A program made the translations under genes and the position numbers. Shown one piece after another: positions 48,715 through 61,803 of a stretch of DNA of 64,000 nt; the stretch's first letter is position 1; each line of letters opens with the position of its first letter. The stretch is from Procambarus clarkii. Taxonomy: Eukaryota > Arthropoda > Malacostraca > Decapoda > Cambaridae. The stretch spans positions 6,790,051-6,854,050 of the forward strand of contig NC_091180.1 in the NCBI RefSeq assembly GCF_040958095.1, given 5' to 3'. A model generated the notes under the pieces. The model was given only the letters and a program-made list of their open reading frames with translations. It made no database searches and was not told the origin of the DNA.

Positions 48715-48965
48715 GAGGTTATCTTGAGATGATTTCGGGGCTTAGCGTCCCCGCGGCCCGGTCCTCTACCAGGCCTTTTTGTTACATACCCCCCAGGAAG
48801 CAGCCCGTAGCAGCCGTCTAACTCCCAGGTACCTATTTACTGCTAGGTAAACAGGAGCATCAGGGTAAACTGCCCATTTCTTTCCGCCTCAACAGGGGAT
48901 TGAACCCAGAACCTCAGGACTACGAATCCGAAGCGCTGTTCCCTCAGCTGTCAGGTGCCGCTACA
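48715..48965 (-). repeat. SINE family S1, copy 4
   Basis: Starts with LINE-like tail (plus) TTATCTTGAGATGATTTCGG, then CCAGGAAGCAGCCCGTAGCA, TACTGCTAGGTAAACAGGAG, and a diverged B box GGATTGAACCC. Confidence 0.85.
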
Positions 48966-49239
48966 GGCAGGGCCTGTGTAGGCTCATGACCATCCCAGAG
49001 CGCGGCAGTGCCCGTTCTCTGCAGTAATCTCACGGACCTTGGGCAGGGTGGACCTCGGCTGTGCTGGACCTTATATCATAAACAAAGCCCTTGACGCTGC
49101 GACAGTGTGCTTGCTCTCCAGTTCCCAAGCAAGTTCCAACCAACCACCACACGCCAGTCAACACAATCAATGGTCACTTTCACCTCACTTTCCCCCCCCC
49201 CACACACCACAACCACCACAATGTCGCTAGTTGCAGTCT

Positions 49240-51770
49240 GGCTCTTGCCCCCCCCCCCCCGGCAACCACACACAAGGTGGCCAGTTGTACTCTTGCCCCC
49301 CCCCCCTACAACAAGGTGTCCAGTTATACTCTTGGCCCCCCCCTACAAGGTGGCCAGTTGTACTCTTGCCCCCCCCTACAACAAGGTGTCCAGTTATACT
49401 CTTGCCCCCCCCCCCTACAAGGTGGCCTGTTGTACTCTTGCCCCCCCTACAACAAGGTGGCCAGTTGTACTCTTGCCCCCTCCCTACAAGGTGGCCAGTT
49501 GTACTCTTGCCCCCCCCCCCCCACAACAAGGTGGCCAGTTGTACTTTTGACCCCTCCCCCATACAACAAGGTGGCCAGTTGTACTCTTGCCCCCCCACAA
49601 CAAGGTGGCCAGTTGTACTCTTGCCCCCCCCCCCTACAACAAGGTGGCCAGTTGTACTCTTGCCCCCCCCCCACAACAAGGTGGCCAGTTGTACTCTTGA
49701 CCCCTCCCCCATACAACAAGGTGGCCAGTTGTACTCTTGTCCCCCCCCCCCACAACAAGGTGGCCAGTTTTACTCTTGCCCCCCCTACAACAAGGTGGCC
49801 AGTTGTACTCTTGCCCCCCCCCTACAACAAGGTGGCCAGTTGTACTCTTGCCCCCCCCCTACAACAAGGTGGCCAGTTGTACTCTTGCCCCCCCCCCCCA
49901 CAACAAGGTGGCCAGTTTTACTCTTGCCCCCCCCCTACAACAAGGTGGCCAGTTGTACTCTTGCCCCCCCCCCTACAACAAGGTGGCCAGTTGTACTCTT
50001 GACCCCTCCCCCCATACAACAAGGTGGCCAGTTTTACTCTTGCCCCCCCCCCCCACAACAAGGTGGCCAGTTGTACTCTTGCCCCCCCCCTACAAGGTGG
50101 CCAGTTGTACTCTTGCCCCCCCCACAACAAGGTGGCCAGTTGTACTCTTGCCCCCCCCCCCACAACAAGGTGGCCAGTTGTACTCTTGCCCCCCCCCCCC
50201 CCACAACAAGGTGGCCAGGTGTACTCTTGCCCCCCCCCCCTACAAGGTGGCCAGTTGTACTCTTGCCCCCCCCCCCCACAACAAGGTGGCCAGTTGTACT
50301 CTTCCCCCCCCCCCCCACAACAAGGTGGCCAGTTGTACTCTTGCCCCCCCCCACAACAAGGTGGCCAGTTGTACTCTTGCCCCCCCCCCACAACAAGGTG
50401 GCCAGTTGTACTCTTGCCCCCCCCCCACAACAAGGTGGCCAGTAGTACTCTTGCCCCCCCCCCACAACAAGGTGGCCAGTTGTACTCTTGCCCCCCCCTA
50501 CAAGGTGGCCAGTTGTACTCTTGCCCCCCCCCCCACAACAAGGTGGCCAGTTGTACTCTTGCCCCCCCCCCACACAAGGTGGCCAGTTGTACTCTTGCCC
50601 CCCCCACACAAGGTGGCCAGTTGTACTCTTGCCCCCCCCCTACAACAAGGTGGCCAGTTGTACTCTTGCCCCCCTCCCTACAACAAGGTGGCCAGTTGTA
50701 CTCTTGCCCCCCCCTACAACAAGGTGGCCAGTTGTACTCTTGCCCCCCCCCCTACAACAAGGTGGCCAGTTGTACTCTTGGCCCCCCCACACACACAAGG
50801 TGGCCAGTTGTACTCTTGCCCCCCCCTACAACAAGGTGGCCAGTTGTACTCTTGCCCCCCCCTACAACAAGGTGGCCAGTTGTACTCTTGCCCCCCCCCT
50901 ACAACAAGGTGGCCAGTTGTACTCTTGGCCCCCCCACACACACAAGGTGGCCAGTTGTACTCTTGCCCCCCCCTACAACAAGGTGGCCAGTTGTACTCTT
51001 GCCCCCCCCTACAACAAGGTGGCCAGTTGTACTCTTGCCCCCCCCCCTACAACAAGGTGGCCAGTTGTACTCTTGCCCCCCCCCCCTACAACAAGGTGGC
51101 CAGTTGTACTCTTGCCCCCCCCCCCACAACAAGGTGGCCAGTTGTACTCTTGCCCCCCCCCCACAACAAGGTGGCCAGTTGTACTCTGCCCCCCCCCCTA
51201 CAACAAGGTGGCCAGTTGTACTCTTGCCCCCACCCCCCCCTACAACAAGGTGGCCAGTTGTACTCTTGCCACCCCCCCCCCCTACAACAAGGTGGCCAGT
51301 TGTACTCTTGCCCCCCCCCTACAACAAGGTGGCCAGTTGTACTCTTGCCCCCCCCTACAACAAGGTGGCCAGTTGTACTCTTGCCCCCACCCCCCCCTAC
51401 AACAAGGTGGCCAGTTGTACTCTTGCCCCCCCACACAAGGTGGCCAGTTGTACTCTTGCCCCCCCCCCACACAAGGTGGCCAGTTGTACTCTTGCCCCCA
51501 CCCCCCCCCCCTACAACAAGGTGGCCAGTTGTACTCTTGCCCCCCCCCACACAAGGTGGCCAGTTGTACTCTTGCCCCCCCCCCACACAAGGTGGCCAGT
51601 TGTACTCTTGCCCCCACCCCCCCCCCTACAACAAGGTGGCCAGTTGTACTCTTGCCACCCCCCCCCCTACAACAAGGTGGCCAGTTGTACTCTTGCCCCC
51701 ACCCCCCCTACAACAAGGTGGCCAGTTGTACTCTTGCCCCCCCCCCCCCCTACAAGAAGGTGACCAGTTG
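49240..51770. repeat. Minisatellite M4 (36-42 bp unit)
   Basis: Roughly 65 copies of CAACAAGGTGGCCAGTTGTA, CTCTTG and a C run of 6-14 bases. Variants: ACACAAGG (one CAA lost), TACAAGG, and GACCCCTCCCCCATAC. Higher-order duplication is visible: the two blocks at about 50740-50880 and 50880-51010, each with GGCCCCCCCACACACAC, are nearly the same. Variable C runs shift the frame, yet no stop occurs, giving a false 690-codon ORF. Confidence 0.97.
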
Positions 51771-52631
51771 TGTGGGTGTTACAGGAGCAGGGTGAGAGTG
51801 GAGGTGTAGTGACGCCAGCTCCCACCTGTGCGTCGTCAGTTACGGGGGGAGCAGACGGCCCCGCACCACAACGTATCCCGGTTATTTGTGGCCTTAGTAG
51901 TATTTCCGTCGCTGGCGGCTACACACCAAAGCTACGGCAGCAACCGCCGATCAATAACACCGTCCATGTGTAAACTGCAGTGTTTTTGTCCAATATCAGT
52001 TTGGCTATGCGACACACCACAAAATCTTGTACATTAACACGTTCTAATGAACACTTGCCCATGAAGATAATTATCTCCCAAGCTTCAGGGAACATTTACA
52101 TTACCACAGACATCCCCCCCCAGCCCTAGGCTTACAAGACTGGCCCACCACAGACTTCACATCGGATTTCCCCATCTTGCTCATCTCCGCTTGTATCAAA
52201 CTCAAACTAGAGAAGCCATGTTCCTCCCAATTGTTTACGTATAGACTGGATTATACCGTATTCAATCCTTCATGTTTATCACAGTTTACCAAGAGATTCC
52301 TGGACCAAAATCAGGAACTTTAATAACCACGAAGCCATAGGTATGGTAACCTGGTCCCAGGCCCCCCACCCTGGACCAAGCATACTTGCCAATAGTGGCC
52401 CGTGTGCCAGTACCATCCACAAGTACCACTGCTGCCATGACTAATAACACTAGTTCCATCCCAGCCTACCACACCAAACCCGTACAACATTGTCAATACA
52501 ACAGCTGTACCACAACATCTGAAGCCTCTACTCTACTAATTATTGTATACATCTTTCCCACTATTGCTGTTCCAGCTGCGAGAGAGGAGAGGAAGACAAG
52601 GATGCGGGGGTAGGATGGAGTAGGTCAGAGA

Positions 52632-52700
52632 CGGGTAATGACGGAGATTAAGATTAAGCCACCCAAGAGGTGGCACGGGCATGAATAGCCCGTAAGATGA
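52632..52700 (-). repeat. I-type LINE 3' tail
   Basis: GATTAAGCCACCCAAGAGGT, GGCACGGGCATGAATAGCCC: the reverse complement of the tail at 18285-18350, with both hairpins kept. Confidence 0.75.
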
Positions 52701-54387
52701 CGGAGGTAGGAATAAAGAATACATGGGGGATGAGACAGGAAGGGGGGGGAGGAGTGTTCCACTCGTGCGACAATCCCCCCCCACGAGGAGACAACCAACA
52801 CACTGCTAGTCTCAAGGCTAGCCAAGAAACCTTCCCAAACTTTCCTTCCTTTGACAAAATTATTTGTTATGTACATTATGATTATATTTTAACCGCCTGT
52901 AAAATGCATTTGAATCATTCAACCTGTAAATAATAACTCAATATAATAACCTGATTTTAAAAAATAACGGTAAAGACCGACTGTCTGCACACCCCTTAAC
53001 GCGAAACAGTACCGACAATTACAGTAGGAAAATATAAACAGGTCGAGGGCTGGAGTGAAGTTGTCAGCCAATACGGACAGCGACCTTTTGTGGTCGGTCA
53101 GTGAAAGTACACCCCCCCCCCCCCCCACCTTAAACATTACAAAGGTCAACATTATGTACTTCCCCAATGTAAACAACTGCTACTATTTGTGACTGCTTAA
53201 GAGGACATTTAAGGCACTGTGCAAACTAAGTAACATTTGAATGTTACTCAAATTTCGACGTTTGATACACGACGATATAAACTACAAATGTTGAAACCTT
53301 CAATGAAAACTTGCAAGTCACAGAAGCAACATTACTCATACCAGAGTTGCACAAACACATACAAGAAGCACCACCAGCCTCCCGTCAACATGTTCACAGT
53401 ATGCATAACACCACAACACCCTTGGTCACGACTCCCGAGGTCACCACAACCACTCACCACAACCAGCAAACATTCACACATTCAAAAATATACCTAAATT
53501 ATATATTGCAATATATTCAGTATTTCCCAAATAACCAGAGGAAATTTCAACACTTGAGTGAATGAAGACCACAACAGTGGCATAGAGCACCAAGCTGGAA
53601 TAGATGACCATGGCTAGCTTTCAAGGCACAAAGCAGACCTAAGAATTAAGGTCAAATAATTGAAGCTACTATGACGAGCTTTCTAAGTGAGAAAATTGCC
53701 GCCATTTTACTGTAGTTCAGTGCCCGTCACTGACGGCTCATCCAATGACACCACTATGTTAATCATCTTGTTTAAGGAGCTGTGCATTTGAGACAGTTAA
53801 GCAAGTCCCAACTGCGTCTGGGTACAAGTGACAGGATGAACCCAGCGGGTTTTCTTCCTATTGGGGAGTGTTGTACATGCTGCTATGGCGGTGTCTACTC
53901 ACAGGAAGAGTGGCGAGCTAAATAAACTCGCCCCTCGGAGCAAAACTTAAAAATTAAAACCACTTCAGTTAAGTGACAACCACACGAGTGCCAGGCACCT
54001 GCAGTCTAACATTGTCTGTCTACCGTGATAAAGTACGTTGGATTAGTACTTAATCACTTAAATCTTTAAAGGTGAGCCAATTAGAAATGTAAAGGTAATG
54101 TTACTCAAATTTTACTGGCTTTTATTTAGTTCAGTGTTGTGATACTGTTGTGTATGAGGCTCTTTCTTTGGACGCCACACACAAACAGCAGTCATTTATG
54201 CCACTTATGTATTGTTTAACATTTCCATCTGTGTCAGGTAAAGTTGTTCACTTTATTCTTTTTTAAATTGTGTCTTAAAAAAGCGGAAAAGGAATTTAAA
54301 TGTAGACTTAGGTCTGACCTCCCCCCCCCCCACCATGATGGACACGGGGGCTGCACATACAATAACGCTGGCCATAGAGGGAGGGAT

Positions 54388-54615
54388 ATCTTCTTGAGAT
54401 GATTTCGGAGCTTTAAAGTGTCCCCGCGGCCCGGTCCTCGACCAGGCCTCCACCCCCAGGAAGCAGCCCGTGACAGCTGACTAACACCCAGGTACGTATT
54501 TTACTGCTAGGTAACGGGCATAGAGTGAAAGAAACTGCCTATTGTTTCTCGCCGGCGCCTGGGATCGAACCCAGGATCACAAACCAGCGTGCTGTCCGCT
54601 CGGCCGACCGGCTCC
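54388..54615 (-). repeat. SINE family S1, copy 5
   Basis: Plus text CTTGAGATGATTTCGGAGCT, GGCCCGGTCCTCGACCAGGC, CCAGGAAGCAGCCCGTGACA, then the head ending GGTCGGCCGAG on minus. B box GGTTCGATCCC is present on minus. Confidence 0.88.
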
Positions 54616-55144
54616 CCGGGATGGACAAGTCTTATTCCAACTCGCTCACACTGGCACAATTTAATTAATGTGGTTGCATGTCTGAGTGGATGGGGTGGGA
54701 GGAAGGGGGAGTCACTACAGGGGAAGGGGGGGGGGCGAGCTGCAGGAGGCGCCCACTGTGGATTCATCAATATGGTGACCCGGAGCCGGTAACCTGAGCA
54801 GCCGGAGCAGCCCCACCCTTGGTACACAGCTTCACTTGTATTGTTGTACCTTATAATGGGTGCACAATAGCCAACACCACAACGGAAACCTTCCCCCTAA
54901 TTGTAATGGCCATTAACGCAAGTCCTCTTCCTCTAATCTTACCTTACTTGGCCAGGATTTCACGGCTTTGACAAAACTTATTTCACTACAACTTTTAGAT
55001 TTTGATGCTACAAAACTCCCCAAATAAGCCAGCATTTACAAATTAGCCTACTATTTAAAGCATTTAATTTCTTGTGTTAAATGATTTCTACAGTATTTTA
55101 ATTTTATTACAGAGCCCTGCCAATGTGCCAGGTAACTTGGGTCA

Positions 55145-55400
55145 ATTAGGGCCCCCCGTAGTACAGTCGGGTTTGTTCTCTACGCACAATCGACAATTTC
55201 GGGTTCGAATCCCCAGCAGGACAGGTGATAGGAAAGAGAGAGAGAAAGATTAAGCCACCCAAAAGGTGGCTCGGGCATGAATAGCCCATAAGTGGTGGCC
55301 CTTTTGAGCCATTTCCAGTATCAATAGATGATACTGGAGATCTTGTGGAGGTGCGACTGCACCCTGCGTGACGGGAGATGTCTCCCGTCGGTGATAGGAA
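55145..55400 (+). repeat. SINE family S5 with hairpin module
   Basis: tRNA-like head: CCCGTAGTACAGTCGGGTTT, B box GGGTTCGAATCCCC. After an AG-rich linker comes GATTAAGCCACCCAAAAGGT, CGGGCATGAATAGCCC (the I-type LINE module in the opposite orientation), then a body with GATACTGGAGATCTTGTGG and GGGAGATGTCTCCC. Confidence 0.7.
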
Positions 55401-55827
55401 ATGCGCCCAATTATTTAAGTACTCAGGAGTACTTGGGTGATGTACTGACTAAGTACTCAGGAGTTAGCTTGTTGTGGGGGTTGCATCCCTGGGCGGGGTC
55501 AGTAATTCCACCTACAGGGGGAGGGGGGGAGACGCCTCGACTTAAGCCCAAGTGTATAAATACACACTGGCTTCCTGTCCCTAGGCACAATGACAACTTA
55601 CCAAAGACAATTACACAACTTACCACTGTACCAGCTCATTAATCCGAGGTAACGTTTAATCAAATACGTTAAAATCAATTTAAACAATTATTGCTAATAA
55701 AATACTATTACCCCAACCTGTCCCCTGGCTAGATCTACACCAACTTCAATGCTATCAGCCTCGTTAATATTATAGTTAATGAAATATTTACAATTCTAAA
55801 ATGCATCAGCCATTATACATTAATGTG

Positions 55828-55990
55828 CTGCCTGCTTGCTGCCTGCTTGACGGGGTTCTGGGAGTAGTTCTGCTCCCCAAGCCCGGCCCGAGGCCAGGCT
55901 TGACTTGTAGGAGTTTGGTCCACCAGGCTGTTGCTTAGAGCGGCCCTGCAAGCCCACATAGCCACCACAGCCCGGTTGGTCTTGCACTTT
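55828..55990 (-). repeat. CR1-like LINE 3' end fragment
   Basis: Minus strand encodes DQPGCGGYVGL and the 3' tail through ACCCCGTCAAGCAGGCAGC. Same subfamily as 7.1 and 12.9 kb. Confidence 0.85.
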
Positions 55991-56429
55991 TAGATGCCTA
56001 CAGCTGTACACTTCGGGTGAGAAAACCACTACATATTCAGCACTCCAAATCTTCAGCGGGTTAGCTGGTTATAATCCACCTTAAATCATACCCTTCTATT
56101 AACCCTAAATTTAAATTTATATCCTTTCACTAATGCAAATATTTTGTGCAACCTTTCAGTATATATGAAGTCAAGTTTGTAAATATAACTCAGCACCTGG
56201 ACACAAACCAAACAAGAACAGCGTATATGTAAAATGCCAAAAATACATTATTGCAACGACAAATGGTATCAAGTCCAAGAGTGGCACTACCAGGTACAGG
56301 GAAATCTGACGACCCTTCTTGGTGGCAAATGTCAATACTAAAGACCATAATCTTTAACACACTGGCACAGCACACCAATATCAACGCAACTTCCATATGC
56401 TGTAGAGAATTTGATGCAGGAATGAAAAG

Positions 56430-57630
56430 GTCCCCCCATCCCTGCACTGTAGGCTGGGTCCCCCCATCCCTGCACTGCGGCCTGGGTCCCCCCATCCCTG
56501 CACTGTGGCTGGGTCCCCCCATCCCTGCACTGTGGCTGGGTCCCCCCATCCCTGCACTGTGGCCGGGTCCCCCCATCCCTGCACTGCGGCCGGGTCCCCC
56601 CATCCCTGCACTGCGGCCGGGTCCCCCCATCCCTGCACTGTGGCTGGGTCCCCCCCATCCCTGCACTGCAGCCGGGTCCCCCCATCCCTGCACTGTGGCT
56701 GGGTCCCCCCATCCCTGCACTGCGGCCGGGTCCCCCCATCCCTGCACTGCGGCCGGGTCCCCCCATCCCTGCACTGCGGCCGGGTCCCCCCATCCCTGCA
56801 CTGCGGCCGGGTCCCCCCATCCCTGCACTGCGGCCGGGTCCCCCCATCCCTGCACTGCGGCCGGGTCCCCCCATCCCTGCACTGCGGCCGGGTCCCCCCA
56901 TCCCTGCACTGCGGCCGGGTCCCCCATCCCTGCACTGCGGCCGGGTCCCCCATCCCTGCACTGCGGCCGGGTCCCCCATCCCTGCACTGTGGCCGGGTCC
57001 CCCCATCCCTGCACTGCGGCCGGGTCCCCCCATCCCTGCACTGCGGCCGGGTCCCCCATCCCTGCACTGTGGCCGGGTCCCCCCATCCCTGCACTGCGGC
57101 CGGGTCCCCCATCCCTGCACTGTGGCCGGGTCCCCCCATCCCTGCACTGCTGGCTGGGTCCCCCCATCCCTGCACTGCTGGCCTGGGTCCCCCCATCCCT
57201 GCACTGCGGCTGGGTCCCCCCATCCCTGCACTGCTGGCCGGGTCCCCCCATCCCTGCACTGCGGCCGGGTCCCCCCATCCCTGCACTGCTGGCCGGGTCC
57301 CCCCATCCCTGCACTGCGGCCTGGGTCCCCCATCCCTGCACTGCGGCCGGGTCCCCCCATCCCTGCACTGCGGCCGGGTCCCCCATCCCTGCACTGCGGC
57401 CGGGTCCCCCATTCCTGCACTGCGGCCGGGTCCCCCATTCCTGCACTGCGGCCGGGTCCCCCATCCCTGCACTGCGGCCGGGTCCCCCATCCCTGCACTG
57501 CGGCCGGGTCCCCCATCCCTGCACTGCGGCCGGGTCCCCCATCCCTGCACTGCGGCCGGGTCCCCCATCGCTGCACTGTGGCTGGGTCCCCCATCCCTGC
57601 ACTGTGGCTGGGTCCCCCATCCCTGCACGG
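56430..57630. repeat. Minisatellite M5 (27-29 bp unit)
   Basis: About 43 copies of CATCCCTGCACTGCGGCCGG plus GTCCCCC. Variants TGTGGC, GCTGGCC and CCTGGG are scattered. The unit loses one C (27 versus 28 bp) in runs of adjacent copies. All frames are open on both strands; ORFs up to 476 codons are artefacts. Confidence 0.97.
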
Positions 57631-58919
57631 TCCTGTCATACCTTTTAAGCCCTATATAATCGTAACAGCCTTAACTCTCCTGACTGCTTTATTTACTGTA
57701 AGCACAAATACTGCACAGTTCACTTTACACACAGTAAGTGGGGTTTGGGTCCTGGCCAGGGAGCATTGACTATACATCAATCCTTAAGCTGTTGGTTCAC
57801 CAAGCAGTAATTGGGTGCTTGGTTGTTAAGCCAATTAGCCGGTTGAATTCTAGGGAAAAATGGGTAAGGCTTACCATTAGCTCTCAGCATGTTATCAGTA
57901 ATCAGGAGTCAGTTCCAGTACCCACCCATGTAAGGAGAAAAAGAAAAAGATACCAAATCCAATACAAGTTCTGAATAAATCTCTAAACTATTGATTATGT
58001 GGTACAGGTTTGGTCCATACTCTAGATTTGAATGTTATTTAAAGACATTAAAGTGCATTAGGAATATTTTGGCCAACTACCTACTATCTTATTAATTACA
58101 TGAAGTTAGCAAGTGGTGTTGAGGACATTACAGTAGTCCCAGGCAGGTAAGGTGGTCACTGCTTGGTAAGCACTGGTGTCAAATGAAAAAAGGATTGGTC
58201 CTCATGGCAGTGTCCCACTTGTAAGAGAATGAGGTCATGGGAGGTGTGCCACACCAGTGTCCAGCTAGTGGAGACATGTGTCTTACACGTGTACACTAAG
58301 AGGAACCCAGCCAAGGAAGCTTTACCCCAGTGGTTTCAGCCTCTTTCAGTGAATCAGTGATTCAGCCTCCAAGTCCCGTACCGAGCGTGGCACCTCGTGG
58401 ATCTGCATCCACAATCCTAAGGTTCGGAAATTATCTGCACATTATGGCTTTGTATAAATTAACAAGTGCACCTACACTGCACTACATTTATCACATTACA
58501 AATGTACTTTTATAAATAAAATTTATCCAGTATTATTAGCCACACACATTGGTGAGCAGTGCACAGTTAGCTTATGCATCACTTAAGATTAATTAATTGT
58601 AAACAATTTTACATTTTATAGATTCTCAATTCACACACCTTTATCACCACAAACTTCAGTTGCATCAAAGTCATAAAAGGATATTGTACACTACAAAGCT
58701 ACTGTAAAATATTAAATACTCTGTAGTCTCAATTTTTAAAGGAGAATTTGACAACTAATTACAGTGACCTTATTACTAATCTTTCCTTTGCCATAGGCAG
58801 GCTTTCCTTTCCTTTGGCAGCAGGCCATATTCCACTTGAGTGGGACTAAGGTACTGCTCAAAACAAAAGGTCTCTGTAAAACACTAAATTGTATGACCAT
58901 CACAAATGCTTGCATAAAG

Positions 58920-59105
58920 GGGGAACTATAAGGAGAAAGCACCAAGCCATTACAACTATATAGCACTTGGAAAGGATCACAATAAGGATTTGAGATGGGA
59001 CGGGGGAAGGAATGGTGCCCAATCACCGACAGTCGGGGATTCAACGCCGACCAGCATGAAGCGAGACCATACACCGTCCAGCCCAAGTGGTTGGGCATGC
59101 TTGTA
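58920..59105 (-). repeat. SINE family S3, copy 3
   Basis: Minus strand: CCCAACCACTTGGGCTGGAC, GGTCGGCGTTGAATCCCC (B-box region), GGGCACCATTCCTTCCCC, AGTGCTATATAGTTGTAATG. Confidence 0.75.
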
Positions 59106-59604
59106 TAAAGTTCCCTGGGAGAAAGATTTATGCAGGAGCAGCAATATGCAGTTTACCTTGTGCATTATGGGCAAAATGACAAAACTTGAACTTTGAATCT
59201 GAGGTTAACGTAAGTACTGTATACAATTGTATTAAATACAACTTCAATCCATGTCACATAGGCCAGTAGCTAAAATGCAGCAGGCCATGGCCCTCAAATT
59301 TAAAGAAATTAAAGATGTACATATTACAGTTGCCACTGGCAACAATTTGCAAGATCTGTTAAAATCATTTACTATTTAGATATTAGACCACAGAACACTT
59401 AATCCTAGACGAGACTGATCGTCTAAGAACAATCGGACCAAAAACTGCACTTGCAATCAATATTTAGCAAAACGTGCAACAATCGAACACTTAACTGATC
59501 AACTGGTAAGTCTTAACAGTCTACATTTATTTTAATCTAACAGTTTAAAATAAATGTAGTATTCAACATCAAGACTACTAACTGGTTTTATACTATTGAA
59601 GGCA

Positions 59605-59815
59605 AACTAAGTATGAGAAAGCACCAAGCCAGAAAAAAATTACAAGAAAATGCTAAACCTGCATAACTAGCACATGGAAAGGACATGTGGACAAGAGTCG
59701 AGAATACAAGAATGGCAGGAAGGAATGGTGCCCAACCACTTTAATCTAGGATCTAAAAAAAAAAAAAAAAAATTAAGCTTCACTGTACTATCCTGTCCAA
59801 GTAATTGTGCTAAGT
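59605..59815 (-). repeat. SINE family S3, copy 4 (diverged)
   Basis: GGTGCCCAACCACTTTAATC and AAAGCACCAAGCC on the plus strand match copies 1 and 3. An A run of 18 interrupts it at about 59756. Confidence 0.65.
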
Positions 59816-60667
59816 CAAGATGACTACAGCACTGAAGGAATACAAGGAGCTGGGATATGAACATGGCATTAAATATATTATACAGCCAAAATGAAAAATG
59901 CAGAGAATACCAAGCATTTTAACTTGAACACGAAAAATTTGGACAAAATAGCACGTGTAGCAATTAAACTTCCTCCTAAATGTTGGGTATAATTGTATAC
60001 TACACACTATACATCTTTACATAAAATTAGCATTAAGAAATGGATACAGAAAAGACTTTGATGCTGTTCTGGACCCAGCCAACCTTTCAGAATTACCGTT
60101 TACATACACCTATTAATATACAATACAGTAAAGAACTAGACAGTTTTTACAACCTACTTAGTTTTCAAACGTTTGGGCTACAACCACCACTAGAGCAAAA
60201 GATTCAGCAGGCTCATTGTCAATTTCTCATTATCACTACACCTGTCAGTTGCTGCATCATATTACAGATTTTTAGGGAGAGGCTTTGGCGAGACCTTGCT
60301 GTACCCGAGCCCGACACCCAGAATACTAATTTTAAGATGTAACGGCTCAAACTGACAACACAATTGGCAAAAAATATCAAGATTTAACAGGGATGATTCC
60401 TCTTCCTGACCCTTATTAGAACAAATATTGGCAGTACAATACATGCTTACAAACAGGACCACATTTAACATGGTCTAACCACAGGACTGCCAGTCCTCCT
60501 GTCCCCTACCACCACATCCTCATCCTTGCCAGTGACGTCCCACTTGCAGGATCAAACCAGAATTCACAATATTCACATCCTAAGTAACAAGAGTTCTGTT
60601 ATTTCAAACAAACAAGATAAATAGGTATTTGACAAGACCCTTAATTTTATCTAGTCCACTATGGGTG

Positions 60668-60832
60668 CGGAGGGGGGGGGGGGGAGCCTGGCAAGTTGGC
60701 AAGTTCAAAGGGTTGGACAAGGATTACGGGTGCCCTGGTGTGGGGGAAGGGGGCAGAAGAGGGGGGGGGGGTTGCCCAAGCTAGCATGGGGGGGGGGGGT
60801 TGCCCAAGCTAGCATGGGGGGGGGGGTTAAAA
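60668..60832. repeat. G-rich minisatellite
   Basis: Three units of GTTGCCCAAGCTAGCATGGG with G runs of 8-11. Unlike M1-M5 it is G-rich on plus, so C-rich in the pre-mRNA. Confidence 0.9.
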
Positions 60833-61319
60833 GATCGGTAACGAACGAGTCCCAAAAATAAATTGGATAAATTTGCACGTGGAATCTAGTGAAATCAAAC
60901 TGGTGCCTGTCTTCATTTACCAGCTGAAAGTAACAATTACACAGATCACGTTAATGCGATATATCGAACACATCCACAGGAGCCTACATGGTGGTGCAGT
61001 CTACTAGATCGCGCCTTGACCCACCCGCCCACCCCAGAGGGTCCGACCCATCCTCACGTGCTCCACCAAGCTCTCGCCATCCTTCATTAATATTTGGTGG
61101 CATACTACGCAATGACAACATGGAAGGCACATGCGACGATGACAATTTTATCCTGGCCCTGGTGTCAAACTATAACGACGCTGTGGAAATACTTTAAAAG
61201 TTTAGTGGCTCGAGTTAAAAATAAAAATGAGCTATCGAACTCTCGACTGGTTAGTTAAGCGACCTCAACGTGCCCTTCACCCCGGGATAGACGATAAATT
61301 CACGGTAAACACACACACG

Positions 61320-61710
61320 ACTAACCCCGACACACACGACCAACCCCACACATCACTACGCGACCAACCCCACACATGACTACGCGACCAACCCCACACA
61401 TGACTACGCGACCAACCCCACACATGACTACGCGACCAACCCCACACATGACTACGCGACCAACCCCACACATGACTACGCGACCAACCCCACACATGAC
61501 ACGACCAACCCCACACATCACACATGACTACGCGACCAACCCCACACATCACACACGACTACGCGACCAACCCCACACATCACACACGACTACGCGACCC
61601 AACCCCACACATCACACATGACTACGCGACCAACCCCACATCACACATGACTACGCGACCAACCCCACATCACACGACTACGCGACCAACCCCCCCACAC
61701 ATCACACAAT
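61320..61710. repeat. Minisatellite M6 (24-30 bp unit)
   Basis: About 15 copies of CCAACCCCACACATGACTAC plus GCGA, with an ACACATCAC insertion in the right-hand units. It ends about 95 bp before exon 1b. Confidence 0.95.
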
Positions 61711-61803
61711 ACTCAACGATCACCACCAACTTTCACCCCAGTCAGTGGACAATACCCAACAAGAGTGACATACTAGCAACACTACCAGAGGCACAATACT
61801 CAC

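Larger units (their letters stand above)
29727..61803 (-). other. Giant intron 1 of the beta-subunit gene
   Basis: About 32 kb from exon 1b to exon 2, containing the features listed below. Stretches with nothing recognisable: 31800-33400, 33960-34540, 36810-37500, 40400-41230, 43070-45300, 47250-48710, 51790-54380 (apart from a LINE tail at 52632), 56000-56430, 57640-58900 and 59820-60650. Several of these carry isolated C or G runs of 10-18 bases. Confidence 0.8.

Noticed and set aside
49091..51809. ORFs of 300-690 codons on both strands
   Set aside because: Same cause: minisatellite M4 is stop-free; slippage in C runs changes frame without ending translation.
56190..57648. ORFs of 384-476 codons on both strands
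   Set aside because: Produced by minisatellite M5; the only non-repeat portion is short and shows no domain.
61277..61621. Repeated-peptide ORFs (MTTRPTPH / VMCGVGR)
   Set aside because: Translation of minisatellite M6.
49240..61710. Regularly spaced repeats resembling a CRISPR array
   Set aside because: Units are directly adjacent tandem copies without unique spacers, no cas genes exist, and the DNA is eukaryotic.
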